35,171 bases of DNA. Origin: Nitrospinota bacterium (GTDB taxonomy: Bacteria; Nitrospinota_A; UBA7883). Positions within the stretch are counted from its first letter, which is position 1, and each line of letters opens with the position of its first letter. The stretch spans positions 1-35,171 of the forward strand of contig JAOUMU010000001.1 in NCBI GenBank assembly GCA_029881335.1, in the 5' to 3' direction. Below the pieces are notes generated by a model. The model ran no database searches and was not told the origin of the DNA. It saw only the letters and a list, made by a program, of their open reading frames with translations. Below, piece by piece: positions 1 to 8,380 of the stretch. A program made the translations under genes and the position numbers.

Positions 1-593
1 GAAGACAGCGGCGTGATGGCGCCCAGCTGCCGCGCGTGGTATGTGATCTCCGCCACATGCTCCATCCGCTCCAGGGTGTTGTACGCGGCGAAAACATCCG
101 GTCCCACCGTCAGGCTGCCGTGGCGCTCCAGGATGATGGCGTCGTATTCCTTGATGTATTTGCGGATCGATTCGGCCACCTCCTCCGTGGCGGGGGGGGC
201 GTAGTCCGCCGTGGGGATCGACCCGAGGGTGAAGACCACCTCCGGTAAAAGGCACTTGGCCAGCGTGATCCCCGCCAACGAAAAGGCCACCGACATGGTG
301 GGGTGGGCGTGCACCACTGCGTTCACTTCCGGTCGCTCCCGATAGCAGGTGGCATGCAGCACTATCTCTGTTGATGGCCTGGCTTTGCCCGCTATCACCT
401 TGCCATTCAGGTCCGCCACGATCAGATCCCGCTCGTTCATAAATCCCTTGTGGACGCCGGTGGGGGTGATCAGTATTCTGTCCGCCCGCAGCCGCACGGA
501 GACGTTGCCATCGGTGGAGCTTATCCATCCGCGTCTGTGGATACGTTTGCAGACCTCGACTATATCCTTACGATGTTGAGATTCAGATCTCAT
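1..593 (-). CDS. Class II aldolase/adducin family protein (L-fuculose-phosphate-aldolase-like), C-terminus truncated by window edge
   Basis: Minus-strand reading from CAT at 591-593 gives MRSESQHRKDIVEVCKRIHRRGWISSTDGNVSVRL...HAHPTMSVAFSLAG...LERHGSLTVGPDVFAAYNTLERMEHVAEI, typical of class II aldolases (HAHP and RHG..VG motifs). It runs off the left edge, so it is not in the ORF track. Confidence 0.85.
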   Translation of the reverse strand, partial: MRSESQHRKDIVEVCKRIHRRGWISSTDGNVSVRLRADRILITPTGVHKGFMNERDLIVADLNGKVIAGKARPSTEIVLHATCYRERPEVNAVVHAHPTMSVAFSLAGITLAKCLLPEVVFTLGSIPTADYAPPATEEVAESIRKYIKEYDAIILERHGSLTVGPDVFAAYNTLERMEHVAEITYHARQLGAITPLS

Positions 594-595
594 AT

Positions 596-868
596 TTACT
601 CACCTCTCTCCACATGGTCCACCACGCCTTCTATGACCGCATGCACCGGCGCCTGGTCGTTCATGAATAGCTGGCGGCTGGCGTTGCCTTCCACCGCAAC
701 CAGCACTATATCCCCAGGGCCCGACTGGGCGAAATCCACCGCCAGATGGCTCTCCCCCTCCGGATGAAGGTTCTCGTCTAAAGGCTGCACCGTCATAATC
801 CGGTATCCGGTGTACACCTCATGCTTCACGGTCGCTTGTATATTCCCCAGCACCCGGGCCAACTTCAT
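596..868 (-). CDS. BMC vertex (pentamer) protein, EutN/CcmL family
   Basis: 90 aa; MKLARVLGNIQATVKHEVYTGYRIMTVQPL...VDFAQSGPGDIVLVAVEGNASRQ...VHAVIEGVVD, the EutN/CcmL signature. Confidence 0.92.
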   Translation of the reverse strand: MKLARVLGNIQATVKHEVYTGYRIMTVQPLDENLHPEGESHLAVDFAQSGPGDIVLVAVEGNASRQLFMNDQAPVHAVIEGVVDHVERGE

Positions 869-1140
869 GGCGCCACCTCCGTGTTAACGCTATCCACTAT
901 CGCCACGATCCCCGCGTCCACCGGGGTAAAGTTTTCCTCCAGCATCAGCGATCCTTCCCGTCCGGTGACATAGGCCACCAAATCCCCCTCACCCGACTGC
1001 ATGTTGTCCACCGCCACGATGGGCGCGCTCTTCGGTTTCAGGTTATGGTTCACCGGCTGGATCATCAAAAGCTTGATCCCTTCCAGCGCCTCGTGCTTTT
1101 GGGTGGCCACTACTTTTCCTATCACTCTGGCCAGATGCAT
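865..1140 (-). CDS. BMC vertex (pentamer) protein, EutN/CcmL family
   Basis: 91 aa; MHLARVIGKVVATQKHEALEGIKLLMIQPV...VAVDNMQSGEGDLVAYVTGREGS...VDAGIVAIVDSV. Overlaps the neighbouring pentamer gene by 4 nt. Confidence 0.92.
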   Translation of the reverse strand: MHLARVIGKVVATQKHEALEGIKLLMIQPVNHNLKPKSAPIVAVDNMQSGEGDLVAYVTGREGSLMLEENFTPVDAGIVAIVDSVNTEVAP

Positions 1141-1152
1141 ATTGAATCTCCG

Positions 1153-1719
1153 TTATAAAAGCTTCAGGTTTATATCGGCGTGGGGATTGGGTACAGTCTC
1201 TGTGCACACCAGCGTCCCCGTGGGCTCCACTATGGCCACTCCCGCCTCCACCGCCGCCTCGATGTCTGGCAGTCGCCCAGTCATGGTGAAAAACGACTTG
1301 CCCCCCAGGCCGTTGGCCATCCGCAGTTCAATCAGCGTCACATCCGCCGCCTTGGCCGCAGCGTCCGCTGAGAGGATTACCGATGCCACAGTGAAGGTCT
1401 CCAGGATCGCCAGGGAGTCTATCTCCCCCACTTCCGTGCATGCCTGCATGGCCGGAATCAACTGCCAATGCGCGTGGGGCAAAAACATCTCGTCCACGAT
1501 CATCTCCGCGCCAATCTCACTCCCCTCTTTGTATGCGTCCTGCACCGCCTGGGTCTCGCCGCCGACGAGGATTATGTATTTGCCAGGGCACACAGTCCGC
1601 GCCTCCAGCAAACGCACCGGCGCCTTTTTAACCATGGCGTCCGCCGTCTTCACACCCCGGGCGATGGAGCGAAGCTCTATCAGCGCCACCGCCGGATCGT
1701 CGTATTCGTTTATGCTCAC
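1153..1719 (-). CDS. Tandem-domain BMC shell protein (BMC-T), PduT-like
   Basis: 188 aa with two BMC repeats (ALIELRSIARGVKTADAMVKKAPV... and LAILETFTVASVILSADAAAKAADVTLIELRMANGLGGKSF). Has the TVCPGKY segment matching the TICPGKF segment of PduT. Confidence 0.9.
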   Translation of the reverse strand: MSINEYDDPAVALIELRSIARGVKTADAMVKKAPVRLLEARTVCPGKYIILVGGETQAVQDAYKEGSEIGAEMIVDEMFLPHAHWQLIPAMQACTEVGEIDSLAILETFTVASVILSADAAAKAADVTLIELRMANGLGGKSFFTMTGRLPDIEAAVEAGVAIVEPTGTLVCTETVPNPHADINLKLL

Positions 1720-3044
1720 TGCTCTATCGTTATGAATTTATCGGTCACCTGCGAAACCTTCCCATCAATAGAAGCGTGATACACCGCGCCCAGCTTCCCT
1801 TCCGGGATGGCGCCGATCATCTGGCCCCTGGTCACATTTTGACCCGCTTTCACCATTGGCGCCGAAGGAGCGCCCACATGCTGATCCAGCCGGATTCGCA
1901 CCCTGCCAGTCTCCACCCCCCCGGTCATGCTCTCCGGCCGGATATCGTATATGGAAAGTCCCAGCCTTTTGGTCAATCGGTCCGTTGGGATTCCACGGAA
2001 CTTGCGATAGTGATCCACCGTCAACTCGGAGGCGGCATGCGGATTTTTTATCCCCGCCACCGCCAGTCTCTTTTTGAACTGCCGAAAAATGATCCTGGGG
2101 GAGAGAAACATGGGGCAGGCCCACAGGTCGCACACGCCGCACTCACAGCAGAGCCATGCCGAGGTGATGGTCTTCGTCTCCAGGTCGCGGTCATAGTTGA
2201 TCACACGCATCACTTTGTGCGGCTCCAGCCCATGGCCCAGCAGGTATCGCGGGCAGAAGTCGGTGCAATATCGGCACACTTCGCACACAGACTTGGAGAG
2301 CCTGATCTCCGTGGACAAGGATCGGCTCATCCTGCTCACATGGCTCTGGCGCCGGGGGAGGACGAACAGGCCCCCCATGGTCTTGGTGGTCACCTCAGTG
2401 GTGTCCCCGGTTATCCTACCCATCATCGGCCCGTTTACCAGCAGCACGTAGTCGTCGATCTTTGCCTTGGCCGCTTTCAGGATGGCGTCAAACGGTGTCC
2501 CAACCGGGACCGGCGCCACAAAGGGATTCTCCACCTCGCCGCCAACAGTCATCATACGTTCCGTCACCGGCTTTCCGTCATTGGCGTCCGCCACCTGGAC
2601 CAGCGTCCCCACGTTCATCACAAGGGCGTTCACCATCGGCGGGATGCCCCCTTCCGGGACGACCCGCCCCGTGGCTTCATACACCAGGAACTGCTCGTCG
2701 CCGCTGGGGTAGACGTTTTCCAGCTCCAGCACGCGGATCGGCTCCTCCGCCCGAATGGCGTCGCGAAACGCCGCCACCGCTTTTATATATTTTTTCTTAA
2801 CACAGATCGTGGCCCTGGGCGCGACGCCTCGCCCGGAGAAGTCGGCCAGCACCAGCCGCAGCCCCGCCATCACCCTGGCGGTCATCGTCTCCATCACCAC
2901 CTGATCGGAAAAGAGCAAGGGCTCGCACTCGGCCCCGTTAACGATAACGTCCTCCACGGGACGCGCAAGCTTCACATGGGTGGGGAATCCCGCCCCCCCC
3001 GCGCCGATAACCCCCGCTTCCCGTGCGGCCGCCGCCAGGATCAT
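1716..3044 (-). CDS. PduS-like electron-transfer flavoprotein/cobalamin-reductase-like protein (RnfC-like fold, SLBB, 2x[4Fe-4S])
   Basis: 442 aa; GVIGAGGAGFPTHVKL..VIVNGAECEPLL N-terminus, two Cys motifs CEVCRYCTDFCP and CCECGVCDLWACP, C-terminal barrel-like region. Overlaps the BMC-T start by 4 nt. Confidence 0.88.
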   Translation of the reverse strand: MILAAAAREAGVIGAGGAGFPTHVKLARPVEDVIVNGAECEPLLFSDQVVMETMTARVMAGLRLVLADFSGRGVAPRATICVKKKYIKAVAAFRDAIRAEEPIRVLELENVYPSGDEQFLVYEATGRVVPEGGIPPMVNALVMNVGTLVQVADANDGKPVTERMMTVGGEVENPFVAPVPVGTPFDAILKAAKAKIDDYVLLVNGPMMGRITGDTTEVTTKTMGGLFVLPRRQSHVSRMSRSLSTEIRLSKSVCEVCRYCTDFCPRYLLGHGLEPHKVMRVINYDRDLETKTITSAWLCCECGVCDLWACPMFLSPRIIFRQFKKRLAVAGIKNPHAASELTVDHYRKFRGIPTDRLTKRLGLSIYDIRPESMTGGVETGRVRIRLDQHVGAPSAPMVKAGQNVTRGQMIGAIPEGKLGAVYHASIDGKVSQVTDKFITIEQ

Positions 3045-3086
3045 GGGAGAAGGCCCCCGCCGCCATACGGATTTGCGTTTCTCATG

Positions 3087-4529
3087 CTAGATAATTCTGA
3101 ACCGATCTTTCAGTGCGCATCGACGTTGGCGGGTGAAGGTGAGCGCGCATGTGAGACCTTCGCCAGTGGGGCTGGCGATCGTGAACGATGTGAACCCTTC
3201 ACCCCCCACGCCCAGTCCGGCGATGGATGGCCCGTTCTTCACAAAGATCGACGTGTTGCACACTCGCGCCATCTTCGACAAGTTGTCCACATTGGTGGAG
3301 TGCATCACCGCCGTGTGGAAGAATCCATGCTCCACCTGCCGCGCCAGTTTTATCCCATCATCCACGTTTGGCACCCGCACGACAGGGATCACGGGCATCA
3401 GCTGCTCCATCACCACCAGCGGATGATCCCTGGGCACGTCCAGGATCAGTAGCCGCGTGTCCGCCTTCGGCTCTCCGCCAATGGCGCGCAATATTTCGGC
3501 GGCGGCCTTGCCCACCCATTTCTTGTTTATCTGGCCATGGTCGCCAGGCCCATCGGGGGCGCGGTCGATCACCAGTTTTTCCACCTTTCGGATCTGCATG
3601 GAGTTGAGCTCATAGGCCCCATGCTTCTTCATCTCCTCCTTCAGACGGTCGGCCACGGAGTCCACAACGATGATCTCCTTCTCCAGAACACAGACAATGT
3701 TGTTGTCAAAGGAGGCGCCATCCACCAGATGCTTCGCCGCGTCGGCTATGTTGGCTGTCTCGTCCACCACCGCCGGAGGATTGCCCGGACCTGCGCCGAT
3801 CACCTTCTTGCCGGAGCGCATAGCTTCCGCCACCACCGCCGGTCCACCGGTGACCACCAGCATCCTGATATCAGGGTGCCGCATCATTTCCTTCGCGCTT
3901 TGAATAGTGGGAGGGGAGACCGATGTCAAAAGGTTGGGTGGTCCCCCAGCATCTACAATGGCCCTGTTAAGCGCGGAGATGATCCGGTTGGTACACTCCC
4001 TGGCGGAAGGATGGGCGTTGAACACCACACTGTTTCCCGCCGCGATCATACCTATGGCGTTGCACACCACGGTGGCGGTGGGATTGGTGACCGGGGTTAT
4101 GGACCCGATGACGCCATACGGAGCCGTCTCCACCAGCGCCATCCCGTTGTCCCCGGTAAAGACCCCTGGCTGCAACACCTCCACACCTGGAGTCTTATCC
4201 ACGGCGAGCAGGTTCTTTGCCAGCTTGTCCCGGACGTTGCCCAGCCCCGTCTCTGTCACCGCCAGTTCCGCCTGGGCATAAGCCTCCCGTCTGGCGGCGG
4301 CGCGCATCGCTTCCAGAATCGTCCGGCGATCCTCTATTGTCACATCGGAGAAGATTTCATAAGCGGCGTCGGCCGCGGCCACGGCATCGTTGACATTGCC
4401 GAATATCCCCATGGCCTGCACATCGTCGGCCGCCACCGGGGCCGGGGAGGCAGCTTGCGCATGAGGCGTTCCCAGCCGATTCACAACCCGGCTTACAATG
4501 TCAGCAATCTGATCCTGATCAAGTTTCAT
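3087..4529 (-). CDS. BMC-associated CoA-acylating aldehyde dehydrogenase (PduP/EutE-like)
   Basis: 480 aa; PYGVIGSITPVTNPT, FNAHPSA, GAGPGNPPAVVD, SFDNNIVCVLEKE (catalytic Cys). Amphipathic N-terminal helix MKLDQDQIADIVSRVVNRL resembles an encapsulation peptide, followed by an Ala/Pro linker. Confidence 0.92.
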   Translation of the reverse strand: MKLDQDQIADIVSRVVNRLGTPHAQAASPAPVAADDVQAMGIFGNVNDAVAAADAAYEIFSDVTIEDRRTILEAMRAAARREAYAQAELAVTETGLGNVRDKLAKNLLAVDKTPGVEVLQPGVFTGDNGMALVETAPYGVIGSITPVTNPTATVVCNAIGMIAAGNSVVFNAHPSARECTNRIISALNRAIVDAGGPPNLLTSVSPPTIQSAKEMMRHPDIRMLVVTGGPAVVAEAMRSGKKVIGAGPGNPPAVVDETANIADAAKHLVDGASFDNNIVCVLEKEIIVVDSVADRLKEEMKKHGAYELNSMQIRKVEKLVIDRAPDGPGDHGQINKKWVGKAAAEILRAIGGEPKADTRLLILDVPRDHPLVVMEQLMPVIPVVRVPNVDDGIKLARQVEHGFFHTAVMHSTNVDNLSKMARVCNTSIFVKNGPSIAGLGVGGEGFTSFTIASPTGEGLTCALTFTRQRRCALKDRFRII

Positions 4530-4548
4530 GGCTTAATCCTCAACCGTT

Positions 4549-4878
4549 TCATACATCCGCCGTGATGACGGACTGGTATTTCTCGAACATTGTTTCCCCT
4601 TCGATATCCCAGGTGTCCACCACGCCCATAATGATCGCGTCCACCGGCCTGTTGTTTGTGCCCGTGGTCTGCCGGGCCGATGAGCCGGTGGCGTAGAGCA
4701 CCACCTCGCCCACTCCGGCGCCCACGGCATCGGCGGCCACAACGTATCCGGAAGCCTCCTTTACACTGGAGCCATTGGTTTTCGGGTCGATATTCTTGAC
4801 CAGCAGAAGCTTGAGCCCTTCTAGCGACTCAGTCTTCCTGGTGGCGACCACCGTCCCCACGATTTTGCCGAGCAACAT
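4549..4878 (-). CDS. BMC vertex (pentamer) protein, EutN/CcmL family
   Basis: 109 aa; [28 protein letters not shown]...[24 protein letters not shown]...DAIIMGVVD. Confidence 0.93.
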   Translation of the reverse strand: MLLGKIVGTVVATRKTESLEGLKLLLVKNIDPKTNGSSVKEASGYVVAADAVGAGVGEVVLYATGSSARQTTGTNNRPVDAIIMGVVDTWDIEGETMFEKYQSVITADV

Positions 4879-4881
4879 GGC

Positions 4882-5175
4882 CTACGCCACCGTTGTCTCT
4901 GCGCGGCCCAGCGGCAGGGTCCGGTCGATATTTGTGTGCGGGCGCGGAATCACATGCACGCTCACCAGTTCGCCCACCTTTTCGGCGGCGCGGGAGCCGG
5001 CTTCCGTGGCGGCCTTCACGGCGGCAACATCGCCACGCACTATGGCGGTCACGTATCCTCCTCCGATTTTTTCATAGCCCACCAGTTCCACCTTGGCGGC
5101 CTTCAACATGGCGTCGGACGCCTCCACCATGCCAACAAATCCCTTCGTCTCGATCAATCCCAATGCGTCAGACAT
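4882..5175 (-). CDS. BMC-H hexameric shell protein (PduA/PduJ-like)
   Basis: 97 aa; [57 protein letters not shown]...[10 protein letters not shown]. Confidence 0.96.
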   Translation of the reverse strand: MSDALGLIETKGFVGMVEASDAMLKAAKVELVGYEKIGGGYVTAIVRGDVAAVKAATEAGSRAAEKVGELVSVHVIPRPHTNIDRTLPLGRAETTVA

Positions 5176-5196
5176 TTTCTTTTCTCCTGTTATTCG

Positions 5197-5829
5197 TTAT
5201 TTGCTTTTACGTTTATTCGGTTTGCCTGTTATACTCTCCAGCGCCCGCGCGGCCGCCTCGGCGGCCGAGTCTATCTCCGCCTCCGGGCCGGACATATACA
5301 GCCGGCCAAATGCCCCGAAGGGGCGCACATCCACAAGTTTCACCCGCGCTGCTTTTTCCGCCTCGTTGGCTGCGAACACGGCGTATCCCGCAGGCTCCGT
5401 CTCCAGAATGAACAACGACTCCCCAGGCAGGATCATCGACCCGCTCCGGTTTCGGTTGATCAGCTGGCACTGGTATGCCTCCATGGAGCGGATGATCTGG
5501 TTGCTCACCAGGTCCGGCTTTGTGCGTTGGTCCTCCGCCACCTCCAGAAAGTCGAGAATAGCGGCGCCAGCGCTCACTACTTCACCCTTGTCATGGTGGT
5601 GCACTTCCAAAAGACCATACGCCCGCTCCACGATCTGTATCGCAGGCTGGCATGAGGTGGCCTTCAATGCCACGTCGGTCACCTGGTTGATCGCCAGCCC
5701 CGGCGCGATCTCCACGAACAGGGAGGCCACCCCCGGCACAGGCAGAAAGCCCTTGGCTGTGGATCCGATGTAGGAGGCCAGTTGCTCCTGGAGGCTGTCG
5801 AGCAGAATGAAAGTCCTAAGGTCTATCAT
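5197..5829 (-). CDS. BMC-T-type (tandem BMC domain) shell protein
   Basis: 210 aa; first half [46 protein letters not shown], second half [43 protein letters not shown]. Shell-protein-like halves inside the BMC operon. Confidence 0.75.
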   Translation of the reverse strand: MIDLRTFILLDSLQEQLASYIGSTAKGFLPVPGVASLFVEIAPGLAINQVTDVALKATSCQPAIQIVERAYGLLEVHHHDKGEVVSAGAAILDFLEVAEDQRTKPDLVSNQIIRSMEAYQCQLINRNRSGSMILPGESLFILETEPAGYAVFAANEAEKAARVKLVDVRPFGAFGRLYMSGPEAEIDSAAEAAARALESITGKPNKRKSK

Positions 5830-5865
5830 GTTCCCTCTTCTTTTCGTTAAAGTTCATCAGTTACA

Positions 5866-6807
5866 TCAATACTGTTTGGACGTGATCACGTCCTCGATCT
5901 TCTTTACGCTTTCGATGGCCCTCTTGCGGTTTTTCAGCCCCACCATCACATACAGGATGTCGATAATCGTGGCCTGGGCGATCCTTGAGGAGAGCGCTTC
6001 GGCGCGAAACAGAGTCTCCCTACTGGCAGTGAGCAGCACAATGTCCGATATCCGGGCCAGAGGGGAGAGGGCGTTGTTGGTGATACACACCACCGCCGCA
6101 CCCGCTGCTTTGGCCACCCTGGCCGTCTCCACCGGATCCATGGTGGCCCCGGAATGGCTGATGGCCAGCACAGCGTCCTTTTTAGCCAGAAGGGCAGCCT
6201 CCATCATCTGCAGATGGGCATCGGTCTGCAACGTCACCGGGGCGCCTATCCGCATCAGCTTGGCGTAAGCGTCAAAGGCGCCCGGCGCCGATGTCCCCAC
6301 ACCGATCACAAGCACCCTGGCCGCCCGACCGATAATCTCCGCCGCGGCGGACAGCTTCCCCGCATCCGCCACCGCCAGGGTCTCCTTTAGCGACTCCATA
6401 TTTGAATGGAACACCTTGGCGGCCACATCCTCCGGCTTATCCTTCTCCGTTATGTCCTGGTGCACCGCCGAGGCCAAGGGGCTGACATGCTCTCTGGCCA
6501 GGCTTATCTTCAAGTTCTGGAATCCGGAAAAACCTGCGGTTCTGCAAAATCTGATGACCGTGGCCTCGCTGATCCGGGCGCCCATGGCCACTTCCCCCAC
6601 AGACTGGGCCAGGATCGACTCTGAATTGGCCAACACGTAATCCGCCACCTTGCGCTCGGCCGGTTGCAGAGAGGGGATTATCCCCCTGATCCTGGCCAAC
6701 GGCCCCGACACAGTGACACTAGCTCCAGAGCCGCGAGCTTTAGCGGTTGCCGACCTACCCATTACGCAATACCCGATCCATACAAGTTCTCCAAATGGCG
6801 TCTGCAT
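5866..6807 (-). CDS. MurR/RpiR family transcriptional regulator (HTH + SIS domain)
   Basis: 313 aa; GARISEATVIRFCRTAGFSGFQNLKISLARE HTH and VLVIGVGTSAPGAFDAYAKLMRIG...AISHSGATMDPVETARVAKAAGAAVVCITN SIS domain. An alternative start at 6762 is possible. Confidence 0.92.
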   Translation of the reverse strand: MQTPFGELVWIGYCVMGRSATAKARGSGASVTVSGPLARIRGIIPSLQPAERKVADYVLANSESILAQSVGEVAMGARISEATVIRFCRTAGFSGFQNLKISLAREHVSPLASAVHQDITEKDKPEDVAAKVFHSNMESLKETLAVADAGKLSAAAEIIGRAARVLVIGVGTSAPGAFDAYAKLMRIGAPVTLQTDAHLQMMEAALLAKKDAVLAISHSGATMDPVETARVAKAAGAAVVCITNNALSPLARISDIVLLTASRETLFRAEALSSRIAQATIIDILYVMVGLKNRKRAIESVKKIEDVITSKQY

Positions 6808-6899
6808 AAACGGTTATTCCCTTTAAGGTTCCCCGGTCCCCAGGCGTCATTGATATAGATTCTATTCTTTTCCATCGGGAAGCGCAAGTTATATTACAT

Positions 6900-6916
6900 C
6901 ATATTCATTAAATATG
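6900..6916. promoter_or_regulatory. Small palindrome upstream of the RpiR-type regulator gene (candidate operator)
   Basis: CATATT-CATTA-AATATG, perfect 6-bp arms in the AT-rich intergenic region between divergent genes. Confidence 0.3.
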
Positions 6917-7077
6917 TAGCATAATTACATTGCTCGCCGGCCAGCGACTATCCGTCACCAGCCCCGAAAATGGGCAGGGTATCATGCGCCTGCCAGCCTT
7001 AGGGGTGGACTTTGCCTTCCGGAGCCGATATTCTGTCAGTGTCAAAGGGGGCATATTCACTGTTATTTGTGGGCAAA

Positions 7078-8310
7078 ATGTCGCGGACTTTTCTAATCAT
7101 TTTCGCCGCCACCGCAGGCTGCATGGTCGCGCTTGCCTACGCCATGGCCGGGCCTGGGGCCCATCTGTTCCGCCCAGGGGAGGTTTTCCCCTCTCATCAG
7201 CGATTTCAGGACGCATGTTCGGCCTGCCATGTCCGATGGCAGGGGCCTGATCCCGGCAAATGCGTCTCATGCCACGCCAACGTCATGATATTCAATTCCC
7301 ATTCCGCCCTGAAGCTGGAGGCGCCCCTGCGGGTGGAGGTGGACGAAAAATATAAAATTTTTACATGCGTGAGCTGCCATCGGGAGCACATCAGTGACGA
7401 CCTTGGGGGGGCCTCTTACACAGGCAAGCCGGCCATGTGCATGGATTGCCACCCAGCCGCGGATCTGCGCTCGGACCACCAGACTTACGATTCCCGGTCA
7501 TGTATCAAGGACGCCTGCCATTCATACCATGTAAACATTTCCCGTTATGATTTCAGCAAGAGCGCCAAGGCCAGGTTGCTGGAAAAAAGCTGGAAACCAG
7601 CCCTGCCCAAGCCCGGCAAGATAGAGCTGGCGGAGCCGGATGCGCTGGAGAAAATGAAGCAGAGCGACTTTTATAAAGCCAATCCGGCCATCGCCGCCAA
7701 GCACTCCATGAGCCCCCATGCCAATACGGTGGCCACCTGCGCCAGGTGCCACCGGGCCACCGGCAAACTGCTGGCCAAGCCTTCGCTGAAGGTGTGCGCC
7801 GAGTGTCACGCCACCCAGTTCCATGGCTATTCTTCCGGAGCCCATGGCGCGGCCAGGGCGCGGGACGCTGGCAGGTTCGCCACACAGAGGGAAGACGTGG
7901 GATGCGGTTCCTGCCATGACACCCACACACTGATCCTTTCTTCCGCCCGGCGGGAGGCGTGCAAAAAGTGCCATGACAGCAAGCATGTCATCAACTATGA
8001 AAAGTCTGGGCATTACCGCTATCTTTCCGATCCGGTTTTCGCCTTGAAACCGGTGACGGGAGTGGATTGCGCAGGGTGCCACATGCCGAAGCTGGACGAA
8101 CTGGGGGGGTACACCATGCATAACGAGAGCTATTCCGCCTCGCAGAAGAGGATCATGGCTATCATGGTTTGCGACCGCTGCCATGGGATGAAGTTCTCCC
8201 TGGAAAGCCTGTACGACCCAGATGTGACCAGCTACAACTTCACATACACCAGCAAGAACCAGGCGCCAAAAGGGCTTTTTGACCACTTCAGGGCCGCCGG
8301 GGTTGAATGA
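7078..8310 (+). CDS. Multiheme c-type cytochrome, membrane-anchored or exported
   Basis: ORF track 7012-8310; start placed at ATG 7078 (MSRTFLIIFAATAGCMVALAYA signal/anchor). Ten CXXCH motifs plus one CX4CH (CIKDACH). Confidence 0.9.
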   Translation: MSRTFLIIFAATAGCMVALAYAMAGPGAHLFRPGEVFPSHQRFQDACSACHVRWQGPDPGKCVSCHANVMIFNSHSALKLEAPLRVEVDEKYKIFTCVSCHREHISDDLGGASYTGKPAMCMDCHPAADLRSDHQTYDSRSCIKDACHSYHVNISRYDFSKSAKARLLEKSWKPALPKPGKIELAEPDALEKMKQSDFYKANPAIAAKHSMSPHANTVATCARCHRATGKLLAKPSLKVCAECHATQFHGYSSGAHGAARARDAGRFATQREDVGCGSCHDTHTLILSSARREACKKCHDSKHVINYEKSGHYRYLSDPVFALKPVTGVDCAGCHMPKLDELGGYTMHNESYSASQKRIMAIMVCDRCHGMKFSLESLYDPDVTSYNFTYTSKNQAPKGLFDHFRAAGVE

Positions 8311-8380
8311 TGTTTGGCAAGATCGGATAATAAAAAGTGATCAGTTTTATCTCCCTTTCCTGAGAAGGACCGGTTCTGTG

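Noticed and set aside
1776-3452. 558-aa plus-strand ORF antisense to the PduS-like and AldDH genes
   Set aside because: His/Pro/Arg-rich shadow frame of a GC-rich coding strand; spans two well-supported minus-strand genes and has no recognisable domain.
3537-4565. 342-aa plus-strand ORF antisense to the aldehyde dehydrogenase
   Set aside because: Shadow ORF with low-complexity His/Gly/Arg composition over a clear AldDH gene.
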